A DNA stretch of 64,000 nt from Rana temporaria. Taxonomy: Eukaryota; Chordata; Amphibia; Anura; Ranidae. Location of the stretch: NCBI RefSeq assembly GCF_905171775.1, contig NC_053499.1, positions 85,040,669 through 85,104,668 on the forward strand, given 5' to 3'. Made by a program: the position numbers and the translations under genes. Positions 31,541 through 42,663 of this stretch are shown here, in pieces. Within the stretch, counting starts at the first letter, position 1; every line of letters begins with the position of its first letter. Below the pieces are notes generated by a model, which saw nothing but the letters and a program-made list of their open reading frames with translations, made no database searches and was not told the DNA's origin.

Positions 31541-33035
31541 TGCTGTGTTTTTGGCCATAAACCCAATCGATCTTACTGTACGTTTGCTGTTTTTGCCCAT
31601 AAATGCAGTCGATCATACTGCGCGTTTGCTGTGTTTTTGCCCATAAACTCAGTCGATCTTACTATAAGTTTGCTGTGTTTTTGCCCCTGAACTCAGTCGA
31701 TCTTACTATAAGTTTGCTGTGTTTTTGCCCATGAACTCAGTCGATCTTACTATACGTTTGCTGTGTTTTTGCCCATAAACTCAGTCGATCTTACTATAAG
31801 TTTGCTGTGTTTTTGCCCATAAACGCAGTCGATCATACTGCATGTTTGCTGTGTTTTTGCCCATAAACTCAGTCGATCTTACTATACGTTTGCTGTTTTT
31901 GCCCATAAACGCAGTCGATCATACTGCACGTTTGCTGTGTTTTTTGCCCATAAACTCAGTCGATCTTACTATAAGTTTGCTGTGTTTTTGCCAATAAACG
32001 CAGTCGATCATACTGCACGTTTGCTGTGTTTTTTTTCCTATAAACTCAGTTGATCTTACTATAAGTTTGCTGTGTTTTTGCCCATAAACTCAGTCGATCT
32101 TACTATACGTTTGCTGTTTTTGCCCTTAAACGCAGTCGATCATACTGCACGTTTGCTGTGTTTTTTGCCCATAAACTCAGTCGATCTTACTATAAGTTTG
32201 CTGTGTTTTTGCCCATAAACTCAGTCGATCTTACTATACGTTTGCTGTTTTTGCCCATAAACGCAGTCGATCATACTGCACGTTTGCTGTGTTTTTTGCC
32301 CATAAACTCAGTCGATCTTACTATAAGTTTGCTGTGTTTTTGCCCATAAACGCAGTCGACCATACTGCACGTTTGCTGTGTTTTTGCCCATAAACTCAGT
32401 CGATCTTACTATAAGTTTGCTGTGTTTTTTGCACATAAACTCAGTCGATCTTACTATAAGTTTGCTGTGTTTTTGCCCATAAACTCAGTCGATCTTACTA
32501 TACGTTTGCTGTTTTTGCCCATAAACGCAGTCGATCATACTGCACGTTTGCTGTGTTTTTTGCCCATAAACTCAGTCGATCTTACTATAAGTTTGCTGTG
32601 TTTTTTCCCATAAACGCAGTCGATCATACTGCACGTTTGCTGTGTTTTTTGCCCATGAACTCAGTCGATCTTACTATAAGTTTGCTGCGTTTTTGCCCAT
32701 AAACGCAGTCGATCATACTTCACGTTTGCTGTGTTTTTGCCCATAAACTCAGTCGATCTTACTATAAGTTTGCTGTGTTTTTGCCCATAAATGCAGTTGA
32801 TCATACTGCACGTTTGCTGTGGTTTTTGCCCATAAACTCAGTCGATCTTACTATACGTTTGCTGTGTTTATGCCTATAAACTCAGTCGATCTTACTATAC
32901 GTTTGCTGTGTTTTTGCCCATAAACTCAGTCGATCTTACTATAAGTTTGCTGTGTTTTTGCCCATAAACTCAGTCGATCATACTGCACGTTTGCTGTGTT
33001 TTTGCCCATAAACGCAGTTGCTCTTACTGGACAGG
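31540..33035 (+). repeat. 44-bp tandem array in hAT leader
   Basis: About 34 units of 42-45 bp (TTTGCTGTGTTTTTGCCCAT then AAACTCAGTCGATC and TTACTATAAG). Two alternating unit types exist, one with ACTCAGTCGATCTTACTATA and one with ACGCAGTCGATCATACTGCA. A higher-order copy is visible: 32158-32349 and 32422-32613 are almost identical at an offset of 264 bp, six units. No spacer variability or repeat-spacer pattern as in CRISPR. It sits directly upstream of the hAT start codon. Confidence 0.9.
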
Positions 33036-33075
33036 TGCTGTTAATTTCTGATTTTGTCCTGTGCAGGCTATTAAA

Positions 33076-33654
33076 ATGTCTGGAAGGACAACAAAGAAAG
33101 ACAGAGAGTCACGAGGGCAAGCAGGCTCTGCATCTAGAGGCAACGCTGGTGGTGGACACGGTGCATCCTCTTCAGGACATGGCCGTCTGACACGCTTGTC
33201 ATTATTTTCGGGAGCTGGCCGTGTTGAGCCTCAACATGCAGAGAAATTAGTAGAGTGGATGACCAAGTCGTCCTCATCCTCCTCATCCTCTATCACCCAG
33301 GCTGAGCTTAGTTTATCTGGCAAAGCAGCTGCCAAGGCGTCCTCTTCCTTGTGCACAATGACATCACACAATCCTTCCCTAGTCCCACCATGTCCTCCTG
33401 AGGAGTCCCCCGAACTGTTTCAACACAGTGTTGGGTACATGCTACATGAAGATGTTTTGAAGGCTCCAATGACAGAACACAGATAGAGGAAGGCATTGAT
33501 GTGAGCCCAGAGAGAGCGGTTGCCCGAGAGGGACAGCAATCTGGCAGTCATGTTCCCCCAGCTGCAGCATACTGCCAGGTTTTCGACAGTGATGAGGAGG
33601 GAGGGGATGATGAGGTCACTGATGACCTCATCATCCCCTGGGTGCCTGATAGGA

Positions 33655-33685
<31 letters not shown>

Positions 33686-36351
33686 GGAAGAGGCACAGGC
33701 ACATCTCCAAAGAGGCAGGATGCCCTCCAGGGGACAGCTTAAGGGCAGCACACCAACTGCATTACATCGCAGAGCTACGCCTGTGCAGGGTGCTGCTGCG
33801 TCTCAACGGTACTGAAAAAGTTCTTTGGTGTGGGCCTTTTTTGAGACATGTGCATCAGATCGCACCGTTGCTAATTGCAACATATGTCTCAAGCGTATCT
33901 CGCATGGCCAAAACCTCACCCGCTTGGGCACCACATGCTTGACCAGACATATGTCGACCTGCCATTCAGTTCGTTGGCAAGCATACCAGAAAGACCCACA
34001 CCAAAGAACAAAGCGGACCTCCCCTTGCCCCTCATCAGCTGGGAGCTCCAACCCCACAAGACCCTCAGTCCTCTCAGAAGCCTGCACTGATAGGACTGAA
34101 GGTGTAGAAATAGGTGTGTCACAACCTAGTAGTACATGCGGGAAATCTACTGATGGTAGCAGACAAATTTCCCTGCCCCAGCTGCTGCAGCGCCGAAAGA
34201 AGTACTCTCCCAGCCATCCACATGCCCAGCGGTTGAATGCTAGCTTAGCAAAATTGCTAGCACTTCAACTGCTACCTTTTCAGTTGGTAGATTCTGCCCC
34301 CTTCCGTGAGTTTGTGCAATGTGCGGTACTTCAGTGGCAAGTACCCAAACGCCACTTTTTCTCACGGAAGGCGATTCCCGCTCTCTACCGGCATGTGGAA
34401 GGCAATGTCCATGCCTCACTGGACAGGGCGGTCAGTGGTAAGGTGCATCTTACCGCTGACTCATGGTCCAGCAGGCATGGACAGGGACGTTACCTCTCTT
34501 TCACGGTGCATTGGGTGACTCTGCTGGCAGCTGGGAAGGACGCAGGGCAAGGTACAATAGTGTTGGAGGTTGTTCCGCCACCACGCCTCCAAAACACTAC
34601 TACTGGTTGTGACACACCTCTCTCCTCCACCCCCTCCTCTTCTTCCTCCTCTGTGGCCTCTTCCTGTGCTGATGTTTCCTCTGAACCAGCCGTGCTCCGT
34701 AGGTGTACGAGGGGCTACGCAGGAATGCAGGCCAAGTGATGCCATGCGGTGCTAGAGCTGGTGTGCTTGGGAGACAGGAGCCACACTGGGGCAGAGGTTC
34801 TGTCAGCTCTACAGGGGCAGGCTCAGAGGTGGTTGACGCCATGCCAGCTTAAGCCAGGAACGGTGGTTAGCGACAATGGCACCAACCTCCTCTCTGCCCT
34901 GCGACAGGGAAAACGGACCCATGTGCCCTGTTTTGCTCATGTTCTCAATTTGGTGGTGCAGCGGTTCTTGGGCAGGTACCCGGGCTTACAGGATGTCCTG
35001 AAGCAGGCCAGGAAAGTCTGTGTGCATTTCCGAAGGCCATACAATGCCACTGCTCGGCTGACAGACCTCCAAAGGGAATACAACCTGCCCAAGTACCGCC
35101 TAATCTGTGACATGCCCACCAGATGGAACTGGTGCACACGCAGCAGAGGGCCATCAATGAGTACCTGTGCCAATATGGCAGCAGAACTGGGTCAGGGGAG
35201 CTTGGGTTTTTTCCCCACGCCAGTGGGCCTTGATCAGGGATGCATGCACTGTCCTGTCACCATTTGAGGAGGCCACGAGGATGGTGAGCAGTGACAGTGC
35301 ATGCATTAGTGAGACTGTCCCTCTAATTCACCTGTTGGAGCACACTCTACGTGGAATAATGGACAGGGCCCTTGAGGCAGAACAGAGGGAGGAAGAGGAG
35401 GACTTCCTTACCTCTCAAGGCCCCCTTTATCCAGACAGTGGTCCTGCATGCCCGCCTACCACACAGGAAGAGGATGAGGAGGACGAGGTGGAGGAGGAGG
35501 ATTGTATCAGCAGCATGGAGGTGGAGCCTAGCACTCAGCAGCAGCAGTCTTCAAGGGATCACTTACAGTCCCAAGGAACCCGCGGACTTTTACGTGGCTG
35601 GGATGAGGTGGCTGCGGATCCTGTCGTCCTCAGTGACCCAGAGGACTGTGCCCCTAATGCCTCAGCAAACCTACGCTGCATGGCCTCCCTGATCCTGCAA
35701 AGCCTGCGTAAGGATCCTCGTGTTCGTGGTATCAAGGAGAGGGATCATTACTGGCTGGCAACTCTCCTTGATCCACGTTACAAGAGTAAGGAGCTTATCT
35801 TGCCGTCGCAGAGGGAGATGAAGATGAAACATCTTCGGGAGGCCTTGCAGAAGGCTCTGTGCAACGCGTTCCCAGAACCTGGGGGATTACCAAATCCAGG
35901 TCCTGGACAACGTATTACTGAGGCTTCGGTGAGTCACAGAAGGAGCGGTGGAGAAAGTGGCCGCCTGACCGATGCGTTCAGACAATTTTTTAGTCCGCAG
36001 CCCCAAGGTATGACCGATTCCAGCAACAATCGCCAGCGTTTGATTTACATGGTGCGTGAATACCTAGGGGCAAGATCAGATTTGGACACCTTCCCCACCG
36101 AAAATCCTCTGGCATACTGGGTCTTGAGGATGGATCACTGGCCAGAGCTTGCACAGTACGCTATTGAGCTACTGGCTTGCCCTGCATCCAGTGTTCTTTC
36201 AGAATGCACATTCAGTGCTGCTGGAGGCTTTGTGACCGATCACAGGGTGCGCCTCTCCACCGACTCCGTTGATCGACTGACCTTTATAAAAATGAATCAG
36301 GCTTGGATTAACACCAGCTACCAAGCACCTGATGCAGATGTAACTGAATAA
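33076..36351 (+). pseudogene. ZBED-type hAT transposase pseudogene
   Basis: Long hAT transposase from MSGRTTKKDRESRG (33076). The N-terminal low-complexity region includes Ser and Glu runs (33265-33300, 33655-33695). A BED zinc finger follows (CNICLKRISHG ... RLGTTCLTRHMSTCH, 33870-33965); the RNase-H-like core has LTADSWSSRHGQ (about 34450), VSDNGTNLLSALRQG and CFAHVLNLVVQ (34866-34960), and LLDPRYK (about 35765); the C-terminal dimerisation domain reads NPLAYWVLR ... ACPASSVLSECTFSAAG (36106-36225). Breaks: frameshift near 33480, TGA at 33813-33815, TGA at 34737-34739, frameshift near 35150. No intron is obvious. Its 3' tandem repeat hosts the LINE at 36547. Confidence 0.88.
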
Positions 36352-36529
36352 TTTTTTTCAAATGACAGATCCTTTGGAGACTACCTATGCTGATGCTGAG
36401 TGACCGTCCTGTTATGCTGCTGACTGAATATCCTTTTCCTCCTCACTGATCTTGCTGATAGCTAGTAAGAAAGTTTTTGTTTCTGGGCTCCGCCACCAGT
36501 GCCTAAGGCCCAATTTGTATAACAGGGGC
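36352..36529 (+). other. hAT 3' untranslated part before LINE insertion
   Basis: Non-coding. It ends with the start of a 129-bp tandem unit (GCCTAAGGCCCAATTT ... ACAGGGGCG) that continues on the far side of the LINE at 42805, showing that the LINE landed inside the hAT 3' repeat. Confidence 0.7.
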
Positions 36530-36742
36530 GTCTAATAACAATTTTTTTTTTTTTTTTTCAAAATATGTTTATTAAGTTTTACAAAATAGGTACATACAGT
36601 AAAATCAATGCGAAGGGCAGATGATGTAAGTGTACAAGGCATCAAAGCCGCATGTATACAGAACAAACAGCGCCATATAGGCATACCCTGCGGGTAACTA
36701 GGCAGATACAGAGAACAACAGCAATGAGGGTTATGCAGTGGT

Positions 36743-39700
36743 TCAAGTCCCTAACGGTTTGTGAACAGGTTGGATCCTATAAAAGAAAAAGAGGGGGGGG
36801 GGGGGGGAGGAGTGAAGGAGGGAGGGAGGAGGGGGAGCACACCTTGACACATGATAATGACTATAGTAGAGGTTTTGCATATATAGAAGGAGAGGGAGAG
36901 AGGAGGCGGCACATGGGTAATTGCAGAGATAGTCAATCTGTTGTGGTGGAAGAGGAGACTGAGGGGGGGGGTCTCCTCCTAGGAGCGAAGTAGGCCTGGC
37001 TTCTAAGAAAGAAAAGGAATATTGATCAAAAGCGTCCAGGTCTTCTTGTGAGAGGTTTGAAAGCATAAAGGGATGCCAGATGGAGAGGAAACGGGTTTTT
37101 TTAGTGGCCTGATGGAAGTCTGTGGTGGCCCGTTCTTTATAGAGGAGGAGGAGGATGTCTCGTTTAATCTGGGTGACAGAAGGCGGGTGAGGAGAAATCC
37201 AGTTTCTTAAGATGGCTCGTCGTGCGACGAGTAGGCAAAGTAGAGGCCATTCTTTGGAAGGTCGTGCGGTGGACGTGGAAGTGGTTACAGGAGAGCCGCC
37301 TTGGCGTGACCATTGTAGCAGCAGAGGGTCCCAGTAGCCGAAAATGAGGAGAAGAGGGTCCTTAGGCAGTTTCAGCAGGGTAATTTCGAAAATGTATGCC
37401 AGCACTTGGTCCCAGAAAGTGGAGATGAAGGAGCATGCCCAGAAGCGATGTGTCAGAGAGGGTCGTGGGTGGTGGCATAATGGGCATTCGGGAGAGCCTG
37501 GCTCCTGCGAGGAGCGCAGGAAGGGGATATGTGCCCGGTGAAGAATCTTGAGTTGGGTTTCCTTCCAGATTTCGTTGGGAGTAAGTTTCTGTACGGTATT
37601 GTAGCCTTGTAGTAGCTTATGTATCAGGTCGTCATCTGGAAAGTCCTTGCCCCAGTTAGCCATCGATGAGGATGACAGGGAGGGGGAAGTCATGTGTAGC
37701 ATGGGCTTGTAAATGTCTGAGATCTTGTATGTGCCCTCTGCTAGTAGCTGGTCCGTAAAGTTAGGGGCAAATCTTTTGCTGTACTCATTGCAGGTGGCAC
37801 GTAGATAGTTGGTGCATTGCCAGAAATGAAAGGCGTGGGATTGGGGTAGAGTAAAGCGTTCGGCCACGGCGGCGAAAGACAAGGTGCGTCCAGTTGTGGG
37901 TTCACATAAGGAGATAAAATGCGTGAGTCCATTCTCCTGCCAGATTCTGAAGGGTTTGTGGACTAATCCCGGGGCAAAGCTAGGGTTTCCTTGGATCGGG
38001 AGGTGACGTGACAGGTATGGGGGGAGTCCAAAGTTTCTTCTACTTTCTCTCCAGGCGATGACAGTGTCCCTGAGTAGCAAGTTATGCTGGAGAATGGGGG
38101 TGGTTGATTTCCACTTGCAGTGGAGGAGGGCAGCCAGGGAAAGGGGGTAGACCATGGCAGATTCAAGGGAATAATTAGAGTACCTTGAGGAGTGCGTTAT
38201 CCAGTCTAAACCAAATCTTAACAAACATGCTAAATTATATAATCTGACATTCGGGAGACTGACACCCCCCTCGCGTCTGGGAAGGCACATCTTTTTCAAA
38301 GCAATGCGTGGTCTCTTGCCATGCCAGATGAATTTGGATATAGCCGATTCTATGATTTTGACGTCTTTATGGCGCAGGAGTAAAGGGATGGTTTGCATTG
38401 GGTACAATAGTCTGGCAAAGCTGACCATCTTGACTAGATGACATCTTCCCAAAAGCGAGAGAGGCAGATCCAACCAGTTCACCAGTTCTTGAGATATCTT
38501 TTGAATCAGAGGGGGGTAGTTTAGGTGGTACAGAGAGGAGGGCAATTTACCGATCTTGATGCCAAGGTAAGTGATGTGAGAAGTGGCAACCGAGAATATG
38601 GAGTGGCTGGACCAAGTGGGCGTCGAGGGAAGACCCAGGGGGAGGATCTCACTCTTGCTATAATTGATCCTAAGACCCGAGCATTCACGAAATGTATCGA
38701 AAATGTTCTTGACGGTGGGAATATCTGAGGGGGGGTCCGCCGTAAAAATTAGGACGTCGTCCGCGAAAAGGGAGGAGCGGAGTTCGTGGGCACCGACCCG
38801 AATTCCATGGAGGGGGGCTACCTGGTTGAGATGCCTAGATAAAGGTTCCAAAGCTATATTAAAAAGGAGAGGGGAGAGGGGGCAGCCCTGACGGGTTCCC
38901 TTGTGGAGACGAAATTCCTCTGAGAGGAGGCCCGCTGCTACCAGTTTTGCTGAGGGGGAGGTGTACATGGCGTCGATAAGATGGCAAAAGGGACCAGAGA
39001 AGCCCATTTTAGCCATCGATAGAGAGAGCAATTCGAAGCTGACATTATCGAAGGCTTTTTCGGCGTCTAATGTGATGATGGCAAAATCCCCTTTGGGATG
39101 TTGTTTTGCGTGCTCCAGAGCCAGCATGACTTTGCGGATGTTCAGGGTGGCCGTTCTGCCTTTCACGAAGCCCGATTGCGCTGGATGGATGAGGGAGGGG
39201 ATAATGTCAGAGAGCCTATTTGCCACGATTTTGGAGAGGATTTTTACATCCAGGTTCAGAAGGGAGATCGGTCTATATGAGCCGGGTTCTAGGGGGTCTT
39301 TTCCCTTTTTGGATAGCAATTTAATGATGGCCTGGTTGCCCGAGGGGAGGTATGAGCCGCCGGACCATATGCCTGAGTACACTTTGTGGAGGGTGGGTTC
39401 TAGGATGGTTTGTAGGGTCTTATAAAATTCTCCCGTGAAACCATCGGGTCCCGGGGCCTTAGAGGGGGCAAGTTTGCGGATGGTATGTGATATCTCAGCA
39501 GGGGATATGGGGGCGTTGAGGGTTTCCAATTGGGACGGAGTAATTTTGGGCATCTCTAAGTGTTCCAGAAAGGTGTCCGCCGTTCGTTTATTGATGGGGT
39601 CTGGGGCGTAGAGGGCCGAGTAGAAACGAAGCATCGTCTCATTGATGGTGGGGGGGGTGGTGTTCACGTTGCCACCATGGTCCCTCAGGGAGGTGATATG

Positions 39701-40858
39701 TGTAGGTTTGAAGGTGCCTTTACAGAGCCTGGCTAGTAGTTTGCCCGACTTGTTGCCAAACTTATGAAGGGTGGCATCCAGTTTTGCTTTTTTAACTGCC
39801 TCTAGTGTATCTGCCCAGGTATCGAAGGATCTCTTGGCAGCATGCCATTCGGTCCTGTTCTTTGAGGAGTCAGAGGAGTAAAGAGCCCTTTGTGCCTGGT
39901 GTAATCGTGTGCTAGCTAGTTTGTATTTGGCCACGGTGCTCCTTTTGAAGGAGGCAGCATAGGAGATGATCCGGCCCCTGAGGAACGCTTTACCAGCGTC
40001 CCAGAAGAGGTTCGGGTCAGAGGTATGGGGAGCATTAGCCATGGAGTATTCTAGCCATTCCTTCTCAATGTAGCGTTGGAAATCAGCATGGTTGTGAAGG
40101 TATGAGGGAAACCGCCAGATCTTGGGGTGAGGGGGGAGATCGAGGTTATCGAGTGAGATTAAGACTGGGGCATGGTCAGAAACTGCGATATCGAGAATGT
40201 CGGTGGCCGATACCATAGGGATTAGATCATCCGATCCAAAGAAGTAATCTATTCTGGTGAATACAGAGTGGGGATTGGAGTAGAAGGTAAATTCCCTATC
40301 TGCAGGGTGTGCTAGGCGCCAGAGGTCACGGAGGTGGAGGGAGTCCATAGTGGACGCGAAGAGCGAGGGGCGGCTCGGGTCTGGGCAGGGATTAATGTGT
40401 TTAGGGGAGGACCTGTCGTCAACCTGGTTGAGGGTGTCGTTGAAGTCACCGCCGATCAGGTGAGGAAGGTGGTTGTTTTGGAGGAGCCACGAGGAGAGTT
40501 CGCTGTAGAAAGACTTGCCAGGGCTGTTGGGGGCATAGATATTGGAGATGACCATCTCCCTGGTTCCCAGTCTGACCCGTGCTGAGAGAAGTCTGCCTTG
40601 GGTGTCCGAGTTCACCGCAAGAATTGTGCATGGGAGGTTCTTGTGTACTAATAGGAGAACTCCTGCCTTGCGTCCTACAGCATCTGAGCCTATGACCGTA
40701 CCCACCCAAAGCTTTTGCATGCGGGGAAAATCAGGTGTCGACAGGTGGGTCTCCTGCAGTAGTGCGATGTCTGCCTTGAGTCTTTTCAGGTGTCTAAGAA
40801 TTTTCATCCTCTTGTTTGGGGACCTAAGTCCCTTTACATTCCAGGAGACTATTCTCAT
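36743..40858 (-). CDS. LINE ORF2: endonuclease and reverse transcriptase
   Basis: 1371 residues. Residues 1-232 are an APE-type endonuclease that nicks target DNA: SWNVKG, LLQETHL (Glu), NIYAPN, IGGDFND and VSDHAPV. The reverse transcriptase spans about 450-780: KAPGPDGFTGEFY, GSYRPISLLN, QSGFVKGR, ITLDAEKAFDNV (first Asp) and catalytic FADDVLIF (698-705). The C-terminal part has LPRREGGVSLPNVR and a Cys/His motif CPLCHHPRPSLTHRFW. All catalytic residues seen are present and there is no internal stop. The last about 60 residues run into 3' sequence of low complexity. It would perform target-primed reverse transcription in the nucleus. Confidence 0.93.
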   Translation of the reverse strand: MRIVSWNVKGLRSPNKRMKILRHLKRLKADIALLQETHLSTPDFPRMQKLWVGTVIGSDAVGRKAGVLLLVHKNLPCTILAVNSDTQGRLLSARVRLGTREMVISNIYAPNSPGKSFYSELSSWLLQNNHLPHLIGGDFNDTLNQVDDRSSPKHINPCPDPSRPSLFASTMDSLHLRDLWRLAHPADREFTFYSNPHSVFTRIDYFFGSDDLIPMVSATDILDIAVSDHAPVLISLDNLDLPPHPKIWRFPSYLHNHADFQRYIEKEWLEYSMANAPHTSDPNLFWDAGKAFLRGRIISYAASFKRSTVAKYKLASTRLHQAQRALYSSDSSKNRTEWHAAKRSFDTWADTLEAVKKAKLDATLHKFGNKSGKLLARLCKGTFKPTHITSLRDHGGNVNTTPPTINETMLRFYSALYAPDPINKRTADTFLEHLEMPKITPSQLETLNAPISPAEISHTIRKLAPSKAPGPDGFTGEFYKTLQTILEPTLHKVYSGIWSGGSYLPSGNQAIIKLLSKKGKDPLEPGSYRPISLLNLDVKILSKIVANRLSDIIPSLIHPAQSGFVKGRTATLNIRKVMLALEHAKQHPKGDFAIITLDAEKAFDNVSFELLSLSMAKMGFSGPFCHLIDAMYTSPSAKLVAAGLLSEEFRLHKGTRQGCPLSPLLFNIALEPLSRHLNQVAPLHGIRVGAHELRSSLFADDVLIFTADPPSDIPTVKNIFDTFRECSGLRINYSKSEILPLGLPSTPTWSSHSIFSVATSHITYLGIKIGKLPSSLYHLNYPPLIQKISQELVNWLDLPLSLLGRCHLVKMVSFARLLYPMQTIPLLLRHKDVKIIESAISKFIWHGKRPRIALKKMCLPRREGGVSLPNVRLYNLACLLRFGLDWITHSSRYSNYSLESAMVYPLSLAALLHCKWKSTTPILQHNLLLRDTVIAWRESRRNFGLPPYLSRHLPIQGNPSFAPGLVHKPFRIWQENGLTHFISLCEPTTGRTLSFAAVAERFTLPQSHAFHFWQCTNYLRATCNEYSKRFAPNFTDQLLAEGTYKISDIYKPMLHMTSPSLSSSSMANWGKDFPDDDLIHKLLQGYNTVQKLTPNEIWKETQLKILHRAHIPFLRSSQEPGSPECPLCHHPRPSLTHRFWACSFISTFWDQVLAYIFEITLLKLPKDPLLLIFGYWDPLLLQWSRQGGSPVTTSTSTARPSKEWPLLCLLVARRAILRNWISPHPPSVTQIKRDILLLLYKERATTDFHQATKKTRFLSIWHPFMLSNLSQEDLDAFDQYSFSFLEARPTSLLGGDPPPQSPLPPQQIDYLCNYPCAASSLPLLLYMQNLYYSHYHVSRCAPPPPSLLHSSPPPPLFFFYRIQPVHKPLGT

Positions 40859-41607
40859 GTTAGGGGGCCTGTAAGAGGGATTTGAGCAGAAATTTCAGCG
40901 AGGGGGCCGCATAGTATGAGATTAAGGAAGGTCGCCGTGGCTGGGGATGAGGGATGTCGAACCTCGTAGTAGGGTGATGGTGTGCAAAATAGGTGTGTAC
41001 TGGTGCACTGAAGGGGAGGGGGAGTAGGAGGTGCGGGGGGTAACAGAGGGAGAGCCTGGAACATAGGCAACAAAAACATCAACAACATTTGTGGGAACTT
41101 CACTTTTTTCCGCATGGAGTCACTGTATGAAGCCAGCCCCCCTGTCACGATCCCGACAACATGGGGCCTGAGAGCCCAGATCGAAATGCAGGGCGCCAGA
41201 CGGCACAAAGTCAATTACCTGAGATGTAGAGTAGTAGGAGAGGGATGCATACAGCGACGCCAGGAGGCACATTTCACCTAGTCAAATAATACAAACAAAA
41301 CAGTACAAACATGAGCCCTTGGGGGGATACAATCTAAAGCCGTGTAGGGCAGATAAGACTATCAGCTAGAGCATTAGGAGCATTGCATCAGTAACAGCAG
41401 GTGAAAGAACATAAATGCCAAAAAAGAGAGAGTCTACCTGACCCCGCAGTGGAGTAGATGGTGGTCCTTGCGACGTGGAGGGGGGGGGGAATTAGCCGAG
41501 TAGACTGGCATTTAGAAAGAACATGCACTGTACAGTCGTAGCAGGGCAATTAGTGAGACCCCTAAAGAGGGTGCTAAAGTAGAGGAGAGAGACCTATTGC
41601 AGGTCGG
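40859..41607 (-). other. Inter-ORF region of the L1/Tx1-like LINE
   Basis: About 750 bp with no supported gene. The small frames here are not conserved proteins. Long ORF1-ORF2 spacers are unusual compared with mammalian L1, which may mean that ORF2 is translated from an internal start or another RNA; this is inference only. Confidence 0.5.
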
Positions 41608-42663
41608 TTATCTTGTGGTGTGCCGGGTAAGTTCCTGGTCTGAGGCCCTGAAGCGTTTGGGGGATTCTTTACGTGGACTTCTTTGGTCCATGGGCCTGTT
41701 GAGTGGAGCAGCTTTAGATGGTGAGTGGGGGTGCGGAGTTGCAAGGCGCGACCGCACAAAGGCTTCTGCTTCGGCAGGGTCCTGGAAGGTCAGTTGGTCT
41801 CCGTTTGGTGCTTTGAGGCGGAGAATCGCCGGGAAGGCCAAAGAGAATTTAATTTGCTGCTTGAATAGTTCCGTGCAAACTGGCTGGAAGGCTTTTCTTT
41901 TCTTTGACACTTCGATTGAGTAGTCAGCGAAGACCAGCACTTTTATGCCATCAATTTGTAACTGACGGGCTTGCCGGAATGATTGCAGAATAAGGGACTT
42001 GTCTGCATAGTTGAGATACTTAGCAATAATAGGACGCGGGGATTTGCGTTCCGAGTTAAATGCCCCCATGCGGTGTGCTCTTTCCACCATGCAGGGGCCT
42101 GTAAGGCCTAGTGCTTCTGGTATGCGTCGGGCGCAAAAATCAGACAGGGCGGATGTTTGGAGTGACTCCGGCACTCCCACAAAACGGAGATTGCTTCGTC
42201 TAGACCTATTCTCCAAATCATCCAATTTTTGTAGCACGTACTGGTTGGTTTTGTCCTGGGCATGCTCTAAGGCCTGGGCTTGATAGAGCTCTTCTTCCGC
42301 GTTGGAAAGGCGGTGCTCGAGTTCATTTAGCCTTTTGCCATGTTCCCCCAACTGGGCCTTGATCTGTGCCATCCCGGCATTTACGGCCTTTTCCACCGAA
42401 GCCGCGATCATGGGGGTTAATAGCGCCGCCACGGCCTGGGCAATGCGCTCGGTGGTATTATCCCCCGTCTGCAGGGGCAGAGATGTGTGTGGGGAGGGAG
42501 GGGGGGAGGTGCTGCCGCTTACCTCCATCTCTGCTTGTTGTGCTGTGGACCGCGGAGCGGAGTAGGCCGAGACCGGGGCCTCGATTTGTGCGAGCGCCGG
42601 CGGAGGTGACGCCGTCTGGGCCGTGTTCGTGCGGGCGCCGGATTTTTCCACAAAACGGTCCAT
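41608..42663 (-). CDS. LINE ORF1 RNA-binding protein
   Basis: 351 residues, L1 ORF1p-like. The N-terminus is Pro/Ser-rich (PPPSPHTSLP, residues 1-70). A coiled coil spans about 85-155 (MAQIKAQLGEHGKRLNELEH, RLSNAEEELYQAQALEHAQ), giving trimerisation in known relatives. An RRM-like domain starts at NRSRRSNLRFVGVPE and continues with MVERAHRMGAF and RPIIAKYLNY, followed by a C-terminal domain (VFADYSIEVSKKRKAF) and a basic tail. In known LINEs it coats the RNA and acts as a chaperone in the ribonucleoprotein. ATG at 42663; no disruption. Confidence 0.9.
   Translation of the reverse strand: MDRFVEKSGARTNTAQTASPPPALAQIEAPVSAYSAPRSTAQQAEMEVSGSTSPPPSPHTSLPLQTGDNTTERIAQAVAALLTPMIAASVEKAVNAGMAQIKAQLGEHGKRLNELEHRLSNAEEELYQAQALEHAQDKTNQYVLQKLDDLENRSRRSNLRFVGVPESLQTSALSDFCARRIPEALGLTGPCMVERAHRMGAFNSERKSPRPIIAKYLNYADKSLILQSFRQARQLQIDGIKVLVFADYSIEVSKKRKAFQPVCTELFKQQIKFSLAFPAILRLKAPNGDQLTFQDPAEAEAFVRSRLATPHPHSPSKAAPLNRPMDQRSPRKESPKRFRASDQELTRHTTR

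Noticed and set aside
31540..33035. Possible CRISPR array
   Set aside because: Units are contiguous 44-bp repeats with no unique spacers, in a eukaryotic transposon leader.
33501..33815. Separate acidic protein gene
   Set aside because: It is the frame-shifted internal part of the hAT transposase (Glu-rich linker), in register with the BED finger frame downstream.
38901..39425. Plus-strand 174-codon frame opposite LINE ORF2
   Set aside because: Antisense shadow of a verified reverse transcriptase domain.
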